NCBI RefSeq assembly: GCF_027497195.1
Contig: NZ_CP114905.1
Location: 3,086,001 to 3,150,000, forward strand
Source of the DNA: Streptomyces sp. WMMC500
GTDB taxonomy: Bacteria; Actinomycetota; Actinomycetes; Streptomycetales; Streptomycetaceae
DNA length: 64,000 nt
Direction: 5' to 3'
Shown here piece after piece: positions 1 to 7,714 of the stretch. The position numbers and the translations under genes were made by a program. Under the pieces are notes generated by a model that ran no database searches, was not told where the DNA came from, and saw only the letters and a program-made list of their open reading frames with translations. Position 1 is the stretch's first letter, and each line of letters opens with the position of its first letter.

Positions 1-1365
1 GACGGCGACGGAGGCGCCGGCGGCGTGCTTGACGGCGTTGGTCAGCGCCTCCTGCACGACGCGGTACGCGGCGAGGTCGACGCCGGCGGGCAGCGGGGCC
101 TCGGGGGCGCCGGTCACGGACACCTCGACGGGGACGCCGGTGTCGCGTACGCGCCCGGCGAGGGCGGCGAGTTGGCCGAGGCCGGGCTGGGGGGCGAGGT
201 CGACGGCGACGGCCGGGTTCGCGCCGCCGGGCGGCCCGGTGGGGGAGGCCGGGCGGCGGCCGGCTTTGTGGCTCTTGTGGGCCCTGCCGCCGTTCGCCGC
301 GCGGGCCGGCCCCGGGAGCGTCGTCGCCTCCGCCGCCGGACGCGCCGCCGGGTCCGCCGTGGGGCCCTCCCCGTCGTGCCCCTCGCGCTCCGCCGCCGCC
401 ATCGTCAGCAGCCCCATGACGTGCCGCAGTTCCGCCATCGCCGCCCGCCCGCCGGCCTCCACGGCGCGCATCGCCTCCCGCGCCTGCTCCGGCGAGGTGT
501 CCAGCACCTTGCGCGCCGCCCCGGCCTGGATCGTCATCACGCTGACGTTGTGCGTGACGACGTCGTGCAGCTCGCGCGCGATCCGCGACCGCTCCTGGTC
601 CACAGCGAGCCTCGTCGCCGCCTCCTGCTGCTCCTGGAGGGCGCGTACGCGCTGCTGCCAGGTGTGGATGGCGTTGGCGGCCAGCCCGATCGGCAGCAGC
701 ACCAGCAGCGGTACGAAGCCGCGCCCCACCTCCGGCACCACACCCGCCACCGCGAACAGCGGCACCCCCGCGAGCAGGCTCGCCAGCGCGCTCCTGCGGT
801 ACGGGCTGTACATCACCGCGCTGTACGCCGCGACCACCCCGGCGGCGAACGCGAACGCCGTCGCGCCGCGGGCGACCTCGCCCAGGTGGAACGCCGTGGC
901 CGCACCGAGCACCGCCCAGAACGCGGCGAGCGGGTAGCGGCGCCGTAGGGCCAGCGGCACGGCGGTCAGCGCGGCGAGCACCAACTCCCAGCCCTGCGCG
1001 GGCGGCAGCACGTGCTCGACGACGTGCGGCAGCGCGTATGTCCCCTCGGGGGGCGGCTCCGCGGGCGGTTCGGCTCCGGGCGGCGGGAGGGCCGGCAGGC
1101 CGGGGGGCGGCGCGGGCAGGCGGACGATCTCCTGCGGAGCGTCCTGGCGCGGCTCGTAGAACGAGCGGTCGAGGTCGGCGACGACGGTGCCGACGGACAG
1201 CACGAGGGCGAGGGCGACGTCGGCGGTCCAGGCCCACCGGGAGAGCCGCGGCACGCGCACGCCGCCCGCGCCGCGGGGCCCCCGCGCGAACCACCCGCGC
1301 GCCCGGCCCACCGCGCGCCCCACGCCGCGCCCGTACCGTCCGATGACCGCACCCGCCCACGTCAC
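1..1365 (-). CDS. Two-component sensor histidine kinase, NarL/DesK type (C-terminus outside window)
   Basis: This membrane kinase would phosphorylate a NarL-type regulator encoded beyond the window edge. 455 codons are visible. A basic N-terminus is followed by a membrane segment (about residues 45-65), a proline-rich loop, and four or five further membrane segments up to about residue 235. A HisKA_3 dimerisation helix follows, with the phosphoacceptor motif ELHDVVTHNVSVM. The frame is still open at base 1, just after the HATPase N-box motif VVQEALTNAVKHA, so only the end of the ATPase domain is missing. A Gly/Pro/Ala-rich linker of about 60 residues separates HisKA_3 from the HATPase domain. 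The GTG start is the most upstream good candidate. The gene is divergent from an ABC exporter that it probably controls. Confidence 0.88.
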   Translation of the reverse strand, partial: MTWAGAVIGRYGRGVGRAVGRARGWFARGPRGAGGVRVPRLSRWAWTADVALALVLSVGTVVADLDRSFYEPRQDAPQEIVRLPAPPPGLPALPPPGAEPPAEPPPEGTYALPHVVEHVLPPAQGWELVLAALTAVPLALRRRYPLAAFWAVLGAATAFHLGEVARGATAFAFAAGVVAAYSAVMYSPYRRSALASLLAGVPLFAVAGVVPEVGRGFVPLLVLLPIGLAANAIHTWQQRVRALQEQQEAATRLAVDQERSRIARELHDVVTHNVSVMTIQAGAARKVLDTSPEQAREAMRAVEAGGRAAMAELRHVMGLLTMAAAEREGHDGEGPTADPAARPAAEATTLPGPARAANGGRAHKSHKAGRRPASPTGPPGGANPAVAVDLAPQPGLGQLAALAGRVRDTGVPVEVSVTGAPEAPLPAGVDLAAYRVVQEALTNAVKHAAGASVAV

Positions 1366-1474
1366 CGCCTCAGTGTGCCAAGCCGCCCCGTGCCGCCGGA
1401 TCCACCGCGCGACCCACCCGCCGTCCACCCGGCGCCTACACCGCGCGGATGACGCCGCCCGCCGTCGGCCGGAC

Positions 1475-1497
1475 GCGGTACGGACCTTCCGTACCGC
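1475..1497. promoter_or_regulatory. Perfect inverted repeat, probable operator between kinase and ABC exporter
   Basis: The arms GCGGTACGGA and TCCGTACCGC are exact complements separated by CCT. The repeat lies midway in the 209-bp divergent spacer, about 30 bp upstream of a TAGCGT -10-like box for the exporter. This is a typical position for the site of the cognate response regulator. The assignment to that regulator is inference. Confidence 0.5.
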
Positions 1498-1574
1498 GGC
1501 CGACGTGCCCGCGTCCCCGCCGCGCCTAGCGTCTGGCCGCACGCCGACCGCCGAACTGGGGAGGGACCCGGGCC

Positions 1575-2336
1575 ATGGCCGCACCACCGCACACCGCCGC
1601 ACGCACCGAACCCGAGAGAGACCACGGTGCCGGGGTACTCATCGACCTGCGCGGGGTCAGCAGGACGTACGACGAGGGCCCGCCCGCGCTGGACCACCTG
1701 ACGCTCGCGGTGCGCACCGGGGAGACGCTCGCCGTCCTCGGCCCGTCCGGCAGCGGCAAGTCGACGCTGCTCAACCTCATCGCGGGCCTGGACCGCCCGA
1801 ACGCCGGCACCGTCACCGTCGACGGCCTGCGCGTGGACGAGCTGAGCGAGAGCGCGTCGGCGAAGTACCGCAGGGCGTCGGTCGGCATGGTCTTCCAGTT
1901 CTTCAACCTGCTCGACGACCTGACCGTCGCGGACAACGTCCTGCTGCCGGCCCAGTTGGCCGGCATGCCCCGGGCCCGCGCCGCCGCGCGGGCCGCGGAA
2001 CTCCTCGCGTACCTCGGCATCGAGCGGCACGCCCGCGCGTACCCCGGGCGGCTGTCGGGCGGCGAGCGGCAGCGCGTGGCGGTGGCGCGGGCGCTGATGA
2101 ACCGCCCGTCGCTGCTGCTCGCCGACGAGCCCACGGGGGCGCTGGACACCGCGTCGGGGGCGGAAGTCCGGGAGCTGCTGCGGGACTTGCACGCGGACGG
2201 GCAGACGATCGTGCTGGTGACGCACGACCTGACGCTGGCGGAGTCGTGCGCGACGCGGACGGTGGAGCTGGTGGACGGGCGGATCGCCCGGGACAGCGCG
2301 GACGCCGGGGCCGGGACCGCCGGAGCGGCGCGGTGA
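1575..2336 (+). CDS. ABC transporter ATP-binding protein, MacB/LolD type
   Basis: This cytoplasmic ATPase energises the FtsX-type permease encoded immediately downstream. Of 253 residues, the Walker A motif GPSGSGKST is near residue 58, the signature LSGGERQRVAVARAL near 155 and the Walker B motif LLADEPTGALD near 178, followed by an H-loop (VTHDL). The LDTASGAEVRELL region is typical of the MacB/LolD family. A purine-rich ribosome site (GGGGAGGGA) lies 11 nt before the ATG. The stop codon overlaps the GTG of the permease (GTGA), so the two are translationally coupled. Such pairs next to NarL-type two-component systems commonly export peptides or antibiotics; the substrate here cannot be read from sequence. 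Confidence 0.93.
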   Translation: MAAPPHTAARTEPERDHGAGVLIDLRGVSRTYDEGPPALDHLTLAVRTGETLAVLGPSGSGKSTLLNLIAGLDRPNAGTVTVDGLRVDELSESASAKYRRASVGMVFQFFNLLDDLTVADNVLLPAQLAGMPRARAAARAAELLAYLGIERHARAYPGRLSGGERQRVAVARALMNRPSLLLADEPTGALDTASGAEVRELLRDLHADGQTIVLVTHDLTLAESCATRTVELVDGRIARDSADAGAGTAGAAR

Positions 2337-4828
2337 GCGCCCTGGGCCGGGTGGTGCGCGCCGGGGTGGGGCGACGGCGCGTGCAGACCGCCGTGATGGT
2401 GCTGACCACACTGCTCACCGTGGCCGCCTCCGTGCTGGCGACCGGGCTGCTCGTCGCCTCCCGGGCGCCGTTCGACGACGCCTTCGCGCGGCAGCACGGC
2501 GCCCACCTCACCGGGCAGTTCGACGCCGACAAGGCCACGGCGGCGCAGGTACGCGCCACCGCCGGCGCCGACGGCGTCACCGCGGCCGCGGGCCCGTACG
2601 CGATCACCTTGCTGCGCCTGCACGTCACCACCGCGCCCGCGGGCGCCGTGTCGCCGCCGCTGACGGTGGCCGGGCGGGCGTCGGCCGGCGGTCCCGTGGA
2701 CGACCTCGACGTCACGCAGGGCCGCTGGGCGCGGGCGCCCGGCGAGATCGTGATCGAGTCGGGCGTGCGGTCTATGGACATGACGGTCGGCGCGCGGGTG
2801 CGGATCGCCGGGGAGGGGAGCGGGGACGGGAACGGGGACGGGCCGGCACTCACGGTCGTCGGGATCGCCGAGTCGGTGGGCCAGAGCGCGGACGGCTGGG
2901 TCGTACCGGCGCAGCTCGGCGACCTCACCGCGGGCGGCGCCCGGCCGGACCGGCAGATGCTCTACCGCCTGGCCGACGCGGGCACGCGCGGCGAGGTCGC
3001 GGCGGGACGCAGGGCGGTGGCGGCGGCCGTACCCGCGGGGGCGCTGACGGGCACGCAGTCGTACCTCGACATCAAGCAGGCCGCGCACCAGAACACCGCC
3101 GCCTTCATCCCGTTCGTGACCGCCTTCGCGCTGCTGGGGCTGGCGATGTCGGTGCTGATCGTGAGCATCGTCGTCAGCGGCGCGGTGGGCGCGGCGACGC
3201 GGCGGATCGGCGTGCTGAAGTCGCTGGGCTTCACGCCGCCGCAGATCGGGCGGGCGTACGTCGCGCAGGCGGCGATCCCGGCGGTGGTGGGGGCGGTGCT
3301 GGGCGCGGGGGTGGGCAACCTGCTGTCCGTACCGCTGATGAAGGAGGTGGCGAGCGCGTACGGAACGGGGCGGATCCCCATCCCGCCGTGGGTCTCGCTC
3401 GCGGTGCCGGCGGCGGTCGTCGCCCTCGTCGCGGCGACGGCCCTGGGCCCGGCGCTGCGCGCGGCCCGGCTCCGTACGACGGCGGCGCTCAGCGTCGGCC
3501 GCACGCCGCGCGCCGCGCGGGGGCGCCGGGTGCGGCACGCGCTGGGCCGGCTGCCGTTGCCGCGGGCGGTGGGTCTTGGCCTGGCGGGCCCGTTCGCCCG
3601 CCCGGCGCGGTCGGCGACGATGGCGGCGGCGGTGACGTTCGGGGCGCTGGCGGTGACGTTCGCGGTGGGGCTGGGGACGTCGCTGATCGCGGTGCAGAAG
3701 GAGGGGACGCCGGACGCGGCGGGGGACGTGACGGTGCACAGGATGCACGGCCCGGAGCCGGCGGGGGCGCCGGGCGAGGCGGGCGGCGAACCGCGTGGAG
3801 CGAGAGCCGAGGCGGGCGGCGGGGCGGGAGCCGAAGCGGGCGGCGACCCGGGCGCGGCACCGGAGCCCCCCGCCCCGGCCCCCGGCGACCCCTCCGCCTC
3901 CGGCGCCTCCCCCGCGGAGCTCGCCGCCGCGATCGCCGCCCGGCCGGAGACCGCGCACTACTTCGCCACCGCGGAAACCGACGTCGGCGTCACCGGCCGC
4001 AAGGGCGCCGTACCCCTGGTCACGTACCGCGGCAAGGCCCCCGCCGACGGCCACCGCCTGGCGGCGGGCCGCTGGTTCGCCGCCCGCGGCGAGGCGGTGG
4101 CAGCGGCCCGCTTCCTCCAGGCCACGAACACCGCCGTCGGCGACACCGTCACGCTCAGGGACGGCAGCCGCACCGCCGAACTCCGCATCGTCGGCGAGGT
4201 CTTCGACCTGGGCGACGAGGGCATGGCCGTACGCACCGCGCACGCCTCCGTCGCGAAGCTGGTCCCGGATCTGGAACCCGCCCAGTACACGGTGGACCTG
4301 GCCCCCGGCACGGACCGCCACCGCTACCTCAAGGCCCTCAACGACGACCTGCGCCCGCTGGGCGCCGAAGGCACGATCTCCGAGAACGACGAGGAGTCGC
4401 CCGTGATCCTCGCCATGCAGGCGCTGATCGCGATGCTGACGGCGATGCTGGTGGCGGTGGCCTGCCTCGGCGTCCTCAACACCGTGGTCCTCGACACCCG
4501 CGAACGGGTCCACGACCTGGGCGTGTTCAAGGCCCTGGGCATGAGCCCGCGGCAGACGGTCGCGATGGTCCTCACGTCGGTCGCGGGCATCGGCCTGGCC
4601 GCGGGCGCGGCGGGCGTCCCGCTCGGCGTGGCCCTGCACCACTACGTGGTCCCGGAGATGGGCCGCTCCGTCGGCACGAACATCCCGGACGCCCTGGTCG
4701 ACATCTACACCCCCGCCCACCTGACCCTCCTGGCCCTGGCGGGAGTGGCCATCGCCACGGCGGGCGCACTCCTCCCCGCCACGTGGGCGGCGGCCACCCG
4801 CACGGCCACGGCGCTGCGCTCGGAGTGA
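2333..4828 (+). CDS. ABC transporter permease, FtsX/MacB-like, two FtsX domains
   Basis: This is the membrane partner of the preceding ATPase, 831 residues. An N-terminal membrane anchor (about residues 17-42) precedes an extracytoplasmic MacB periplasmic-core-like region. A first FtsX block of three to four membrane segments follows (about 260-400), then a second anchor near 425. A second extracytoplasmic region and a C-terminal FtsX block (about 685-830) complete it. Between residues about 465 and 525 lies a Gly/Ala/Glu/Pro-rich low-complexity stretch that looks like an expanded linker. The GTG start overlaps the stop codon of the ATPase gene. Both halves keep the conserved LG.LKALG-type motif (VLKSLGFTPPQIG, VFKALGMSPRQTV). 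It is a half-transporter of macrolide or lipoprotein exporter type with unknown cargo. Confidence 0.92.
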   Translation: MSALGRVVRAGVGRRRVQTAVMVLTTLLTVAASVLATGLLVASRAPFDDAFARQHGAHLTGQFDADKATAAQVRATAGADGVTAAAGPYAITLLRLHVTTAPAGAVSPPLTVAGRASAGGPVDDLDVTQGRWARAPGEIVIESGVRSMDMTVGARVRIAGEGSGDGNGDGPALTVVGIAESVGQSADGWVVPAQLGDLTAGGARPDRQMLYRLADAGTRGEVAAGRRAVAAAVPAGALTGTQSYLDIKQAAHQNTAAFIPFVTAFALLGLAMSVLIVSIVVSGAVGAATRRIGVLKSLGFTPPQIGRAYVAQAAIPAVVGAVLGAGVGNLLSVPLMKEVASAYGTGRIPIPPWVSLAVPAAVVALVAATALGPALRAARLRTTAALSVGRTPRAARGRRVRHALGRLPLPRAVGLGLAGPFARPARSATMAAAVTFGALAVTFAVGLGTSLIAVQKEGTPDAAGDVTVHRMHGPEPAGAPGEAGGEPRGARAEAGGGAGAEAGGDPGAAPEPPAPAPGDPSASGASPAELAAAIAARPETAHYFATAETDVGVTGRKGAVPLVTYRGKAPADGHRLAAGRWFAARGEAVAAARFLQATNTAVGDTVTLRDGSRTAELRIVGEVFDLGDEGMAVRTAHASVAKLVPDLEPAQYTVDLAPGTDRHRYLKALNDDLRPLGAEGTISENDEESPVILAMQALIAMLTAMLVAVACLGVLNTVVLDTRERVHDLGVFKALGMSPRQTVAMVLTSVAGIGLAAGAAGVPLGVALHHYVVPEMGRSVGTNIPDALVDIYTPAHLTLLALAGVAIATAGALLPATWAAATRTATALRSE

Positions 4829-4831
4829 CGG

Positions 4832-4864
4832 GGTGCCGGCCGCCGGGGGGGGGCGGCCGGCACC
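4832..4864 (+). terminator. Strong GC hairpin terminator
   Basis: A 13-bp perfect stem (GGTGCCGGCCGCC with its complement) encloses a loop of seven G. It starts four bases after the permease stop. There is no U tract, as is usual in streptomycetes. It insulates the exporter operon from the attenuated ABC-F transcript. Confidence 0.75.
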
Positions 4865-4910
4865 TGGCCACAGGGCGATCGCGAGCGGCAGGGAGGTGGC
4901 TCACGCCACG

Positions 4911-4956
4911 CACAAATCCCTCGCTCCTGCCCGCGGCCCGTCCGTAGACTGGGGGC
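4911..4956 (+). promoter_or_regulatory. Probable promoter of the leader/ABC-F transcript
   Basis: A TAGACT hexamer sits six bases before the leader ATG, so transcription would begin at or next to the A of the start codon, giving a leaderless uORF. A short A/T-rich patch (CACAAATCCC) occurs just upstream of the expected -35 position. This arrangement is known for WhiB7-activated promoters of actinomycete resistance genes. The -35 itself is not recognisable. WhiB7 control is inference. Confidence 0.45.
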
Positions 4957-4992
4957 ATGTCTTTCATCGCGAAGCCCTGGTCCCGCCGCTGA
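4957..4992 (+). CDS. Leader peptide MSFIAKPWSRR upstream of ABC-F gene
   Basis: This is an 11-residue open frame whose stop codon lies in the loop of a CCGCCG/CGGCGG hairpin. Stalling or slow translation of its C-terminal Pro-Trp-Ser-Arg-Arg codons would cover the 5' arm of that hairpin and let the 3' arm pair with a downstream CCGCCGTC instead. That is the layout expected of ribosome-mediated attenuation controlling an antibiotic-resistance gene. The start follows a -10-like TAGACT by six bases, so the mRNA would be leaderless. Leader peptides ahead of erm and ABC-F genes are well established; this particular peptide is not one I can match to a characterised system. Confidence 0.6.
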   Translation: MSFIAKPWSRR

Positions 4993-5085
4993 CGGCGGCG
5001 GAACCCGACTGATCTCTCGCCCGCCGTCCTGGCCTTGTGCCGGGCGGCTTCCGCATGCTGCCCGGCTCCACGACGAGCTGAGAGA
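4983..5085 (+). promoter_or_regulatory. Attenuator with mutually exclusive hairpins
   Basis: Four elements can be read. (a) CCGCCG-ctga-CGGCGG at 4983-4998. (b) GACGGCGG at 4991-4998 pairs perfectly with CCGCCGTC at 5021-5028, and is therefore exclusive with (a). (c) GCCGGGC at 5039-5045 pairs with GCCCGGC at 5060-5066. (d) TCTCTC at 5013-5018 is complementary to the GAGAGA at 5080-5085 that is the only Shine-Dalgarno-like sequence before the ABC-F ATG. Switching between (a) and (b) in response to ribosome position on the leader could expose the ribosome site or prevent termination. The pairings are seen; the mechanism is inferred. Confidence 0.55.
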
Positions 5086-5091
5086 ACACGC

Positions 5092-6780
5092 ATGCTTCGT
5101 AGTACTTCCTCCTCCCCTGTCTCCGCCCTGCCCCGGGACCTCCCCGCCGGCGCCGCCGCGCACGTGCGCGCCGAGGGGGTCGTGGTCCGGCTGGGCGAGC
5201 GCACCGTCCTGTCCGGCGCCGACGTGACGGTCTCGGCCGGTTCCCGTCTGGCCGTCGTCGGCGAGAACGGACGGGGCAAGACGACCCTGCTGCACGTGCT
5301 GGCCGGCACGCTGACACCCGACGCGGGCACGGTCGCGCGTACGGGGACGCTCGTGCTGGTCGAGCAGACCCTGCACGTCGACGCCGAGCGCACCGTCGGT
5401 GACCTGGTAAAAGAAGCCGTCGGGGACTCCCTGTCGGCCCTGGACCTGCTGGAGAGCGCGACCGAGGCCCTCGCCCAGGGCGAGCCGGGCGCGGAGGACG
5501 CGTACGCCCAGGCCCTGGAAGCCGCCACCGCGCTGGAGGCCTGGGACGCCGAGCGGCGCGTCGACGTCGCCCTGGAGGGTCTGGGCGCCTGCACCGACCG
5601 TGACCGGCGTCTGTCGACCCTGTCGGTCGGGCAGCGCTACCGGGTGCGCCTGGCGGTCGTGCTGGGCTCGACCACCGATCTGCTTCTGCTGGACGAGCCC
5701 ACCAACCATCTGGACGCCGCTGCCCTGGGCTTCCTGGCGCGCAGGCTGCGTGAGCACGCCGGGGGCGTGGCCGTGGTCAGCCACGACCGGGCGCTGCTGC
5801 GCGACGTCGCCACGACCTTCCTGGACCTGGACCCGAGCCGGGACGGCCTGCCCCGCCTGTACGCGGGCGGGTACGACGGCTGGGTCGAGGGCCGCCGTCG
5901 CGAGCGGGAGCGGTGGGAGCAGGAGTACGCCGCCCAGCAGGCCGAGCACGCCCAACTGACCCGGGCCGCCGAGGAGGCCCGCGGGCGCCTGCAGACCGGC
6001 TGGCGCCCGGACAAGGGCACGGGCAAGCACCAGCGCGCGACGCGCGCCGCGGGGGTCGTCCAGTCCTTCAACCGGCGCGTGGAAGACCTGGAGCGCCACC
6101 GCATCACCGTGCCCGAGCCGCCCCGCAGCCTGTCCTGGCCCGACCTGCGCACCCGCGCCGGACGCCCCCTCCTGCACGGTCAGGACCTCACGGTCTCCGG
6201 ACGCCTGCACCAGCCGGTGGAGGTGACGCTCACCGGCGGTGACCGGCTGCTGCTGACCGGCCCGAACGGCGCGGGCAAGTCCACCCTCCTGGGCGTGCTG
6301 GCCGGGCAGGTGCGCCCCACCGGCGGCACCCTGCACGTCCACCACGACGCACGGGTGGTCCTGCTGTCCCAGGAGGTCCCCGCCTGGAACCCGGAGCACA
6401 CCGCCTACCGGGCCTACGAGGCCCACGTGGACAGCCTCCGGTCCCGGGGCCTGAAGGGCCATGCGCCCTCGCTCAGCGGGCTGGGCCTGCTGGACGCGAT
6501 CACGCTGCGTACCCCGGTGGGACGCATGTCCCAGGGCCAGCAGCGGCGCCTGCACCTGGCGATGTGCCTGGCCGAGCAGCCCGACCTGCTGATGCTCGAC
6601 GAACTCACCAACCACCTGTCCGCGTCCCTGGTCGACGAACTCACCGAGGCACTGACCACCACACCCAGCGCGGTCGTGGTCGCCACCCACGACCGGCAGT
6701 TGCTCACCGACCTGGCGGACTGGCCCCGCCTGGAACTGACCGGACCGCCGCGGACGAGCCCAGGGGGTCAGCCGACGTAG
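5092..6780 (+). CDS. ABC-F family ATPase, probable ribosome-protection antibiotic resistance protein
   Basis: This soluble protein of 562 residues has two ABC domains and no membrane segment, so it is an ABC-F rather than a transporter. Domain 1 has Walker [10 protein letters not shown] (about 57-65), signature [13 protein letters not shown] (about 175) and Walker [13 protein letters not shown] (about 197). Domain 2 has Walker [10 protein letters not shown] (about 390), signature [13 protein letters not shown] (about 478) and a Walker B of unusual form, [11 protein letters not shown], where the family normally has DEPTNHLD. An interdomain linker rich in Arg/Glu (about 265-340) would reach the ribosomal P/E site. 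ABC-F proteins behind regulated leaders in streptomycetes usually dislodge macrolides, lincosamides or pleuromutilins from the ribosome. The drug class is not decidable here. Confidence 0.88.
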   Translation: MLRSTSSSPVSALPRDLPAGAAAHVRAEGVVVRLGERTVLSGADVTVSAGSRLAVVGENGRGKTTLLHVLAGTLTPDAGTVARTGTLVLVEQTLHVDAERTVGDLVKEAVGDSLSALDLLESATEALAQGEPGAEDAYAQALEAATALEAWDAERRVDVALEGLGACTDRDRRLSTLSVGQRYRVRLAVVLGSTTDLLLLDEPTNHLDAAALGFLARRLREHAGGVAVVSHDRALLRDVATTFLDLDPSRDGLPRLYAGGYDGWVEGRRRERERWEQEYAAQQAEHAQLTRAAEEARGRLQTGWRPDKGTGKHQRATRAAGVVQSFNRRVEDLERHRITVPEPPRSLSWPDLRTRAGRPLLHGQDLTVSGRLHQPVEVTLTGGDRLLLTGPNGAGKSTLLGVLAGQVRPTGGTLHVHHDARVVLLSQEVPAWNPEHTAYRAYEAHVDSLRSRGLKGHAPSLSGLGLLDAITLRTPVGRMSQGQQRRLHLAMCLAEQPDLLMLDELTNHLSASLVDELTEALTTTPSAVVVATHDRQLLTDLADWPRLELTGPPRTSPGGQPT

Positions 6781-7214
6781 TTCTTCAGGGTCTCCGTGTC
6801 GAGCGTGATGCCCACCGGGTCGGGGAGAGTGACCTGCTCGCCGAAGGGTGCCCGGTGGATGTCCAGGTAGCACCGGAGCTTCGTGTCCGGAGTGGTGTGC
6901 ACGACGACCACGCCGGCGCCGCGGTCCACCAGGAGGTAGACGGGGATGCCTGCCGCCGCGTAGGCGGCCGGCTTCTCGTGCCGGTCACGGCGATCGGTGT
7001 CCCCGTCGTACGACGTGACCTCGACGGCCATCAGCACGCCCTCGGGGTCCGACCACTCACCGTCGCCGGCGAAGTGCCCGTCCGGCGCCAGGACTCCGTC
7101 GGGGCGGGCCCGCCCCTTGCGGTACTCCTCGACCTTCAGCCCGCGCCCGGTCGGGTAAAGAAAGAGATCGGGGCGGTGCTGCATGCAGCGCTCCAGCAGC
7201 CGAATCACTCCCAC
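6768..7214 (-). CDS. Uma2-like (DUF820) putative restriction-endonuclease-fold protein, short N-terminus
   Basis: The conserved Uma2 core is visible: ARPDGVLAP, then VLMAVEVTS with the metal/catalytic acid, then [21 protein letters not shown] with the lysine of the PD-(D/E)XK-like fold. At 148 residues it lacks roughly the first 40 residues found in most family members. An in-frame stop lies 19 codons upstream of the GTG and no other start codon occurs between, so the shortening is real. Its 3' end overlaps the ABC-F gene by 13 bp in convergent orientation. Uma2 proteins are abundant in actinomycetes and cyanobacteria; their role is not established. It may be a decayed copy. Confidence 0.7.
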   Translation of the reverse strand: MGVIRLLERCMQHRPDLFLYPTGRGLKVEEYRKGRARPDGVLAPDGHFAGDGEWSDPEGVLMAVEVTSYDGDTDRRDRHEKPAAYAAAGIPVYLLVDRGAGVVVVHTTPDTKLRCYLDIHRAPFGEQVTLPDPVGITLDTETLKNYVG

Positions 7215-7265
7215 GGGTGACCGATCACTCCTGGCGCATCTTCCGGCGAGCCCCTGCGCATCCGC

Positions 7266-7691
7266 TCAACTGTCGGCTTCGGGCGGACGCTGACCGCGCG
7301 CGCGAACCTGAAGGCTGTGCTCGACCTCCAGCCCCAGGACCAAACGGTCCAACTCGTCCACCTTACGGCGCATTTCGTCCACAGTTGTCCGGAGTTCCCG
7401 CCGTTGGCTTCGCCGAGCGCGCCGGTCCTCCGGCGGCGGCTGCTCCGCCGCCCTCACCACCCGCTGGTAGTGCTCCTCCACGTCCTCGAAGAAGCGCCGA
7501 AGGAGGTGTGCTTTCCCCCACAGCTCCATGTCCCCGGCACCGATCCACCCGGCCAGGGGCCGCATCCGGTCGCCCAGGAACTGGCAATGGCGGTACGCGT
7601 CCGCGGCCTGACGCTGGAGGGATTGGAGATACCGACCACCGCGATCCGAAGGCACGCCTCCATCTTCCCTCAGCGAGATACCCGACGTCAT
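7266..7691 (-). CDS. Hypothetical protein with C-terminal coiled coil
   Basis: It is a 141-residue soluble protein that I do not recognise. The N-terminal half contains a Trp-rich helical stretch (GWIGAGDMELWGKAHLL, about residues 47-63) and an acidic helix FFEDVEEHYQRVV. The second half is strongly charged with heptad spacing (RRELRTTVDEMRRKVDELDRLVLGLEVEH), indicating a coiled coil. It begins 23 bp after the GH15 stop on the same strand and is probably cotranscribed with it. No clear Shine-Dalgarno is seen before this ATG. Confidence 0.5.
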   Translation of the reverse strand: MTSGISLREDGGVPSDRGGRYLQSLQRQAADAYRHCQFLGDRMRPLAGWIGAGDMELWGKAHLLRRFFEDVEEHYQRVVRAAEQPPPEDRRARRSQRRELRTTVDEMRRKVDELDRLVLGLEVEHSLQVRARGQRPPEADS

Positions 7692-7714
7692 CCCATACCG
7701 CAGGAGCGTGGGTT

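Noticed and set aside
1526..4720. Very long open frame on the minus strand opposite the ABC exporter genes
   Set aside because: It mirrors the GC-rich coding bias of the plus-strand genes, is rich in His/Arg/Asp from antisense codons and has no domain. The plus frames carry ABC and FtsX motifs.
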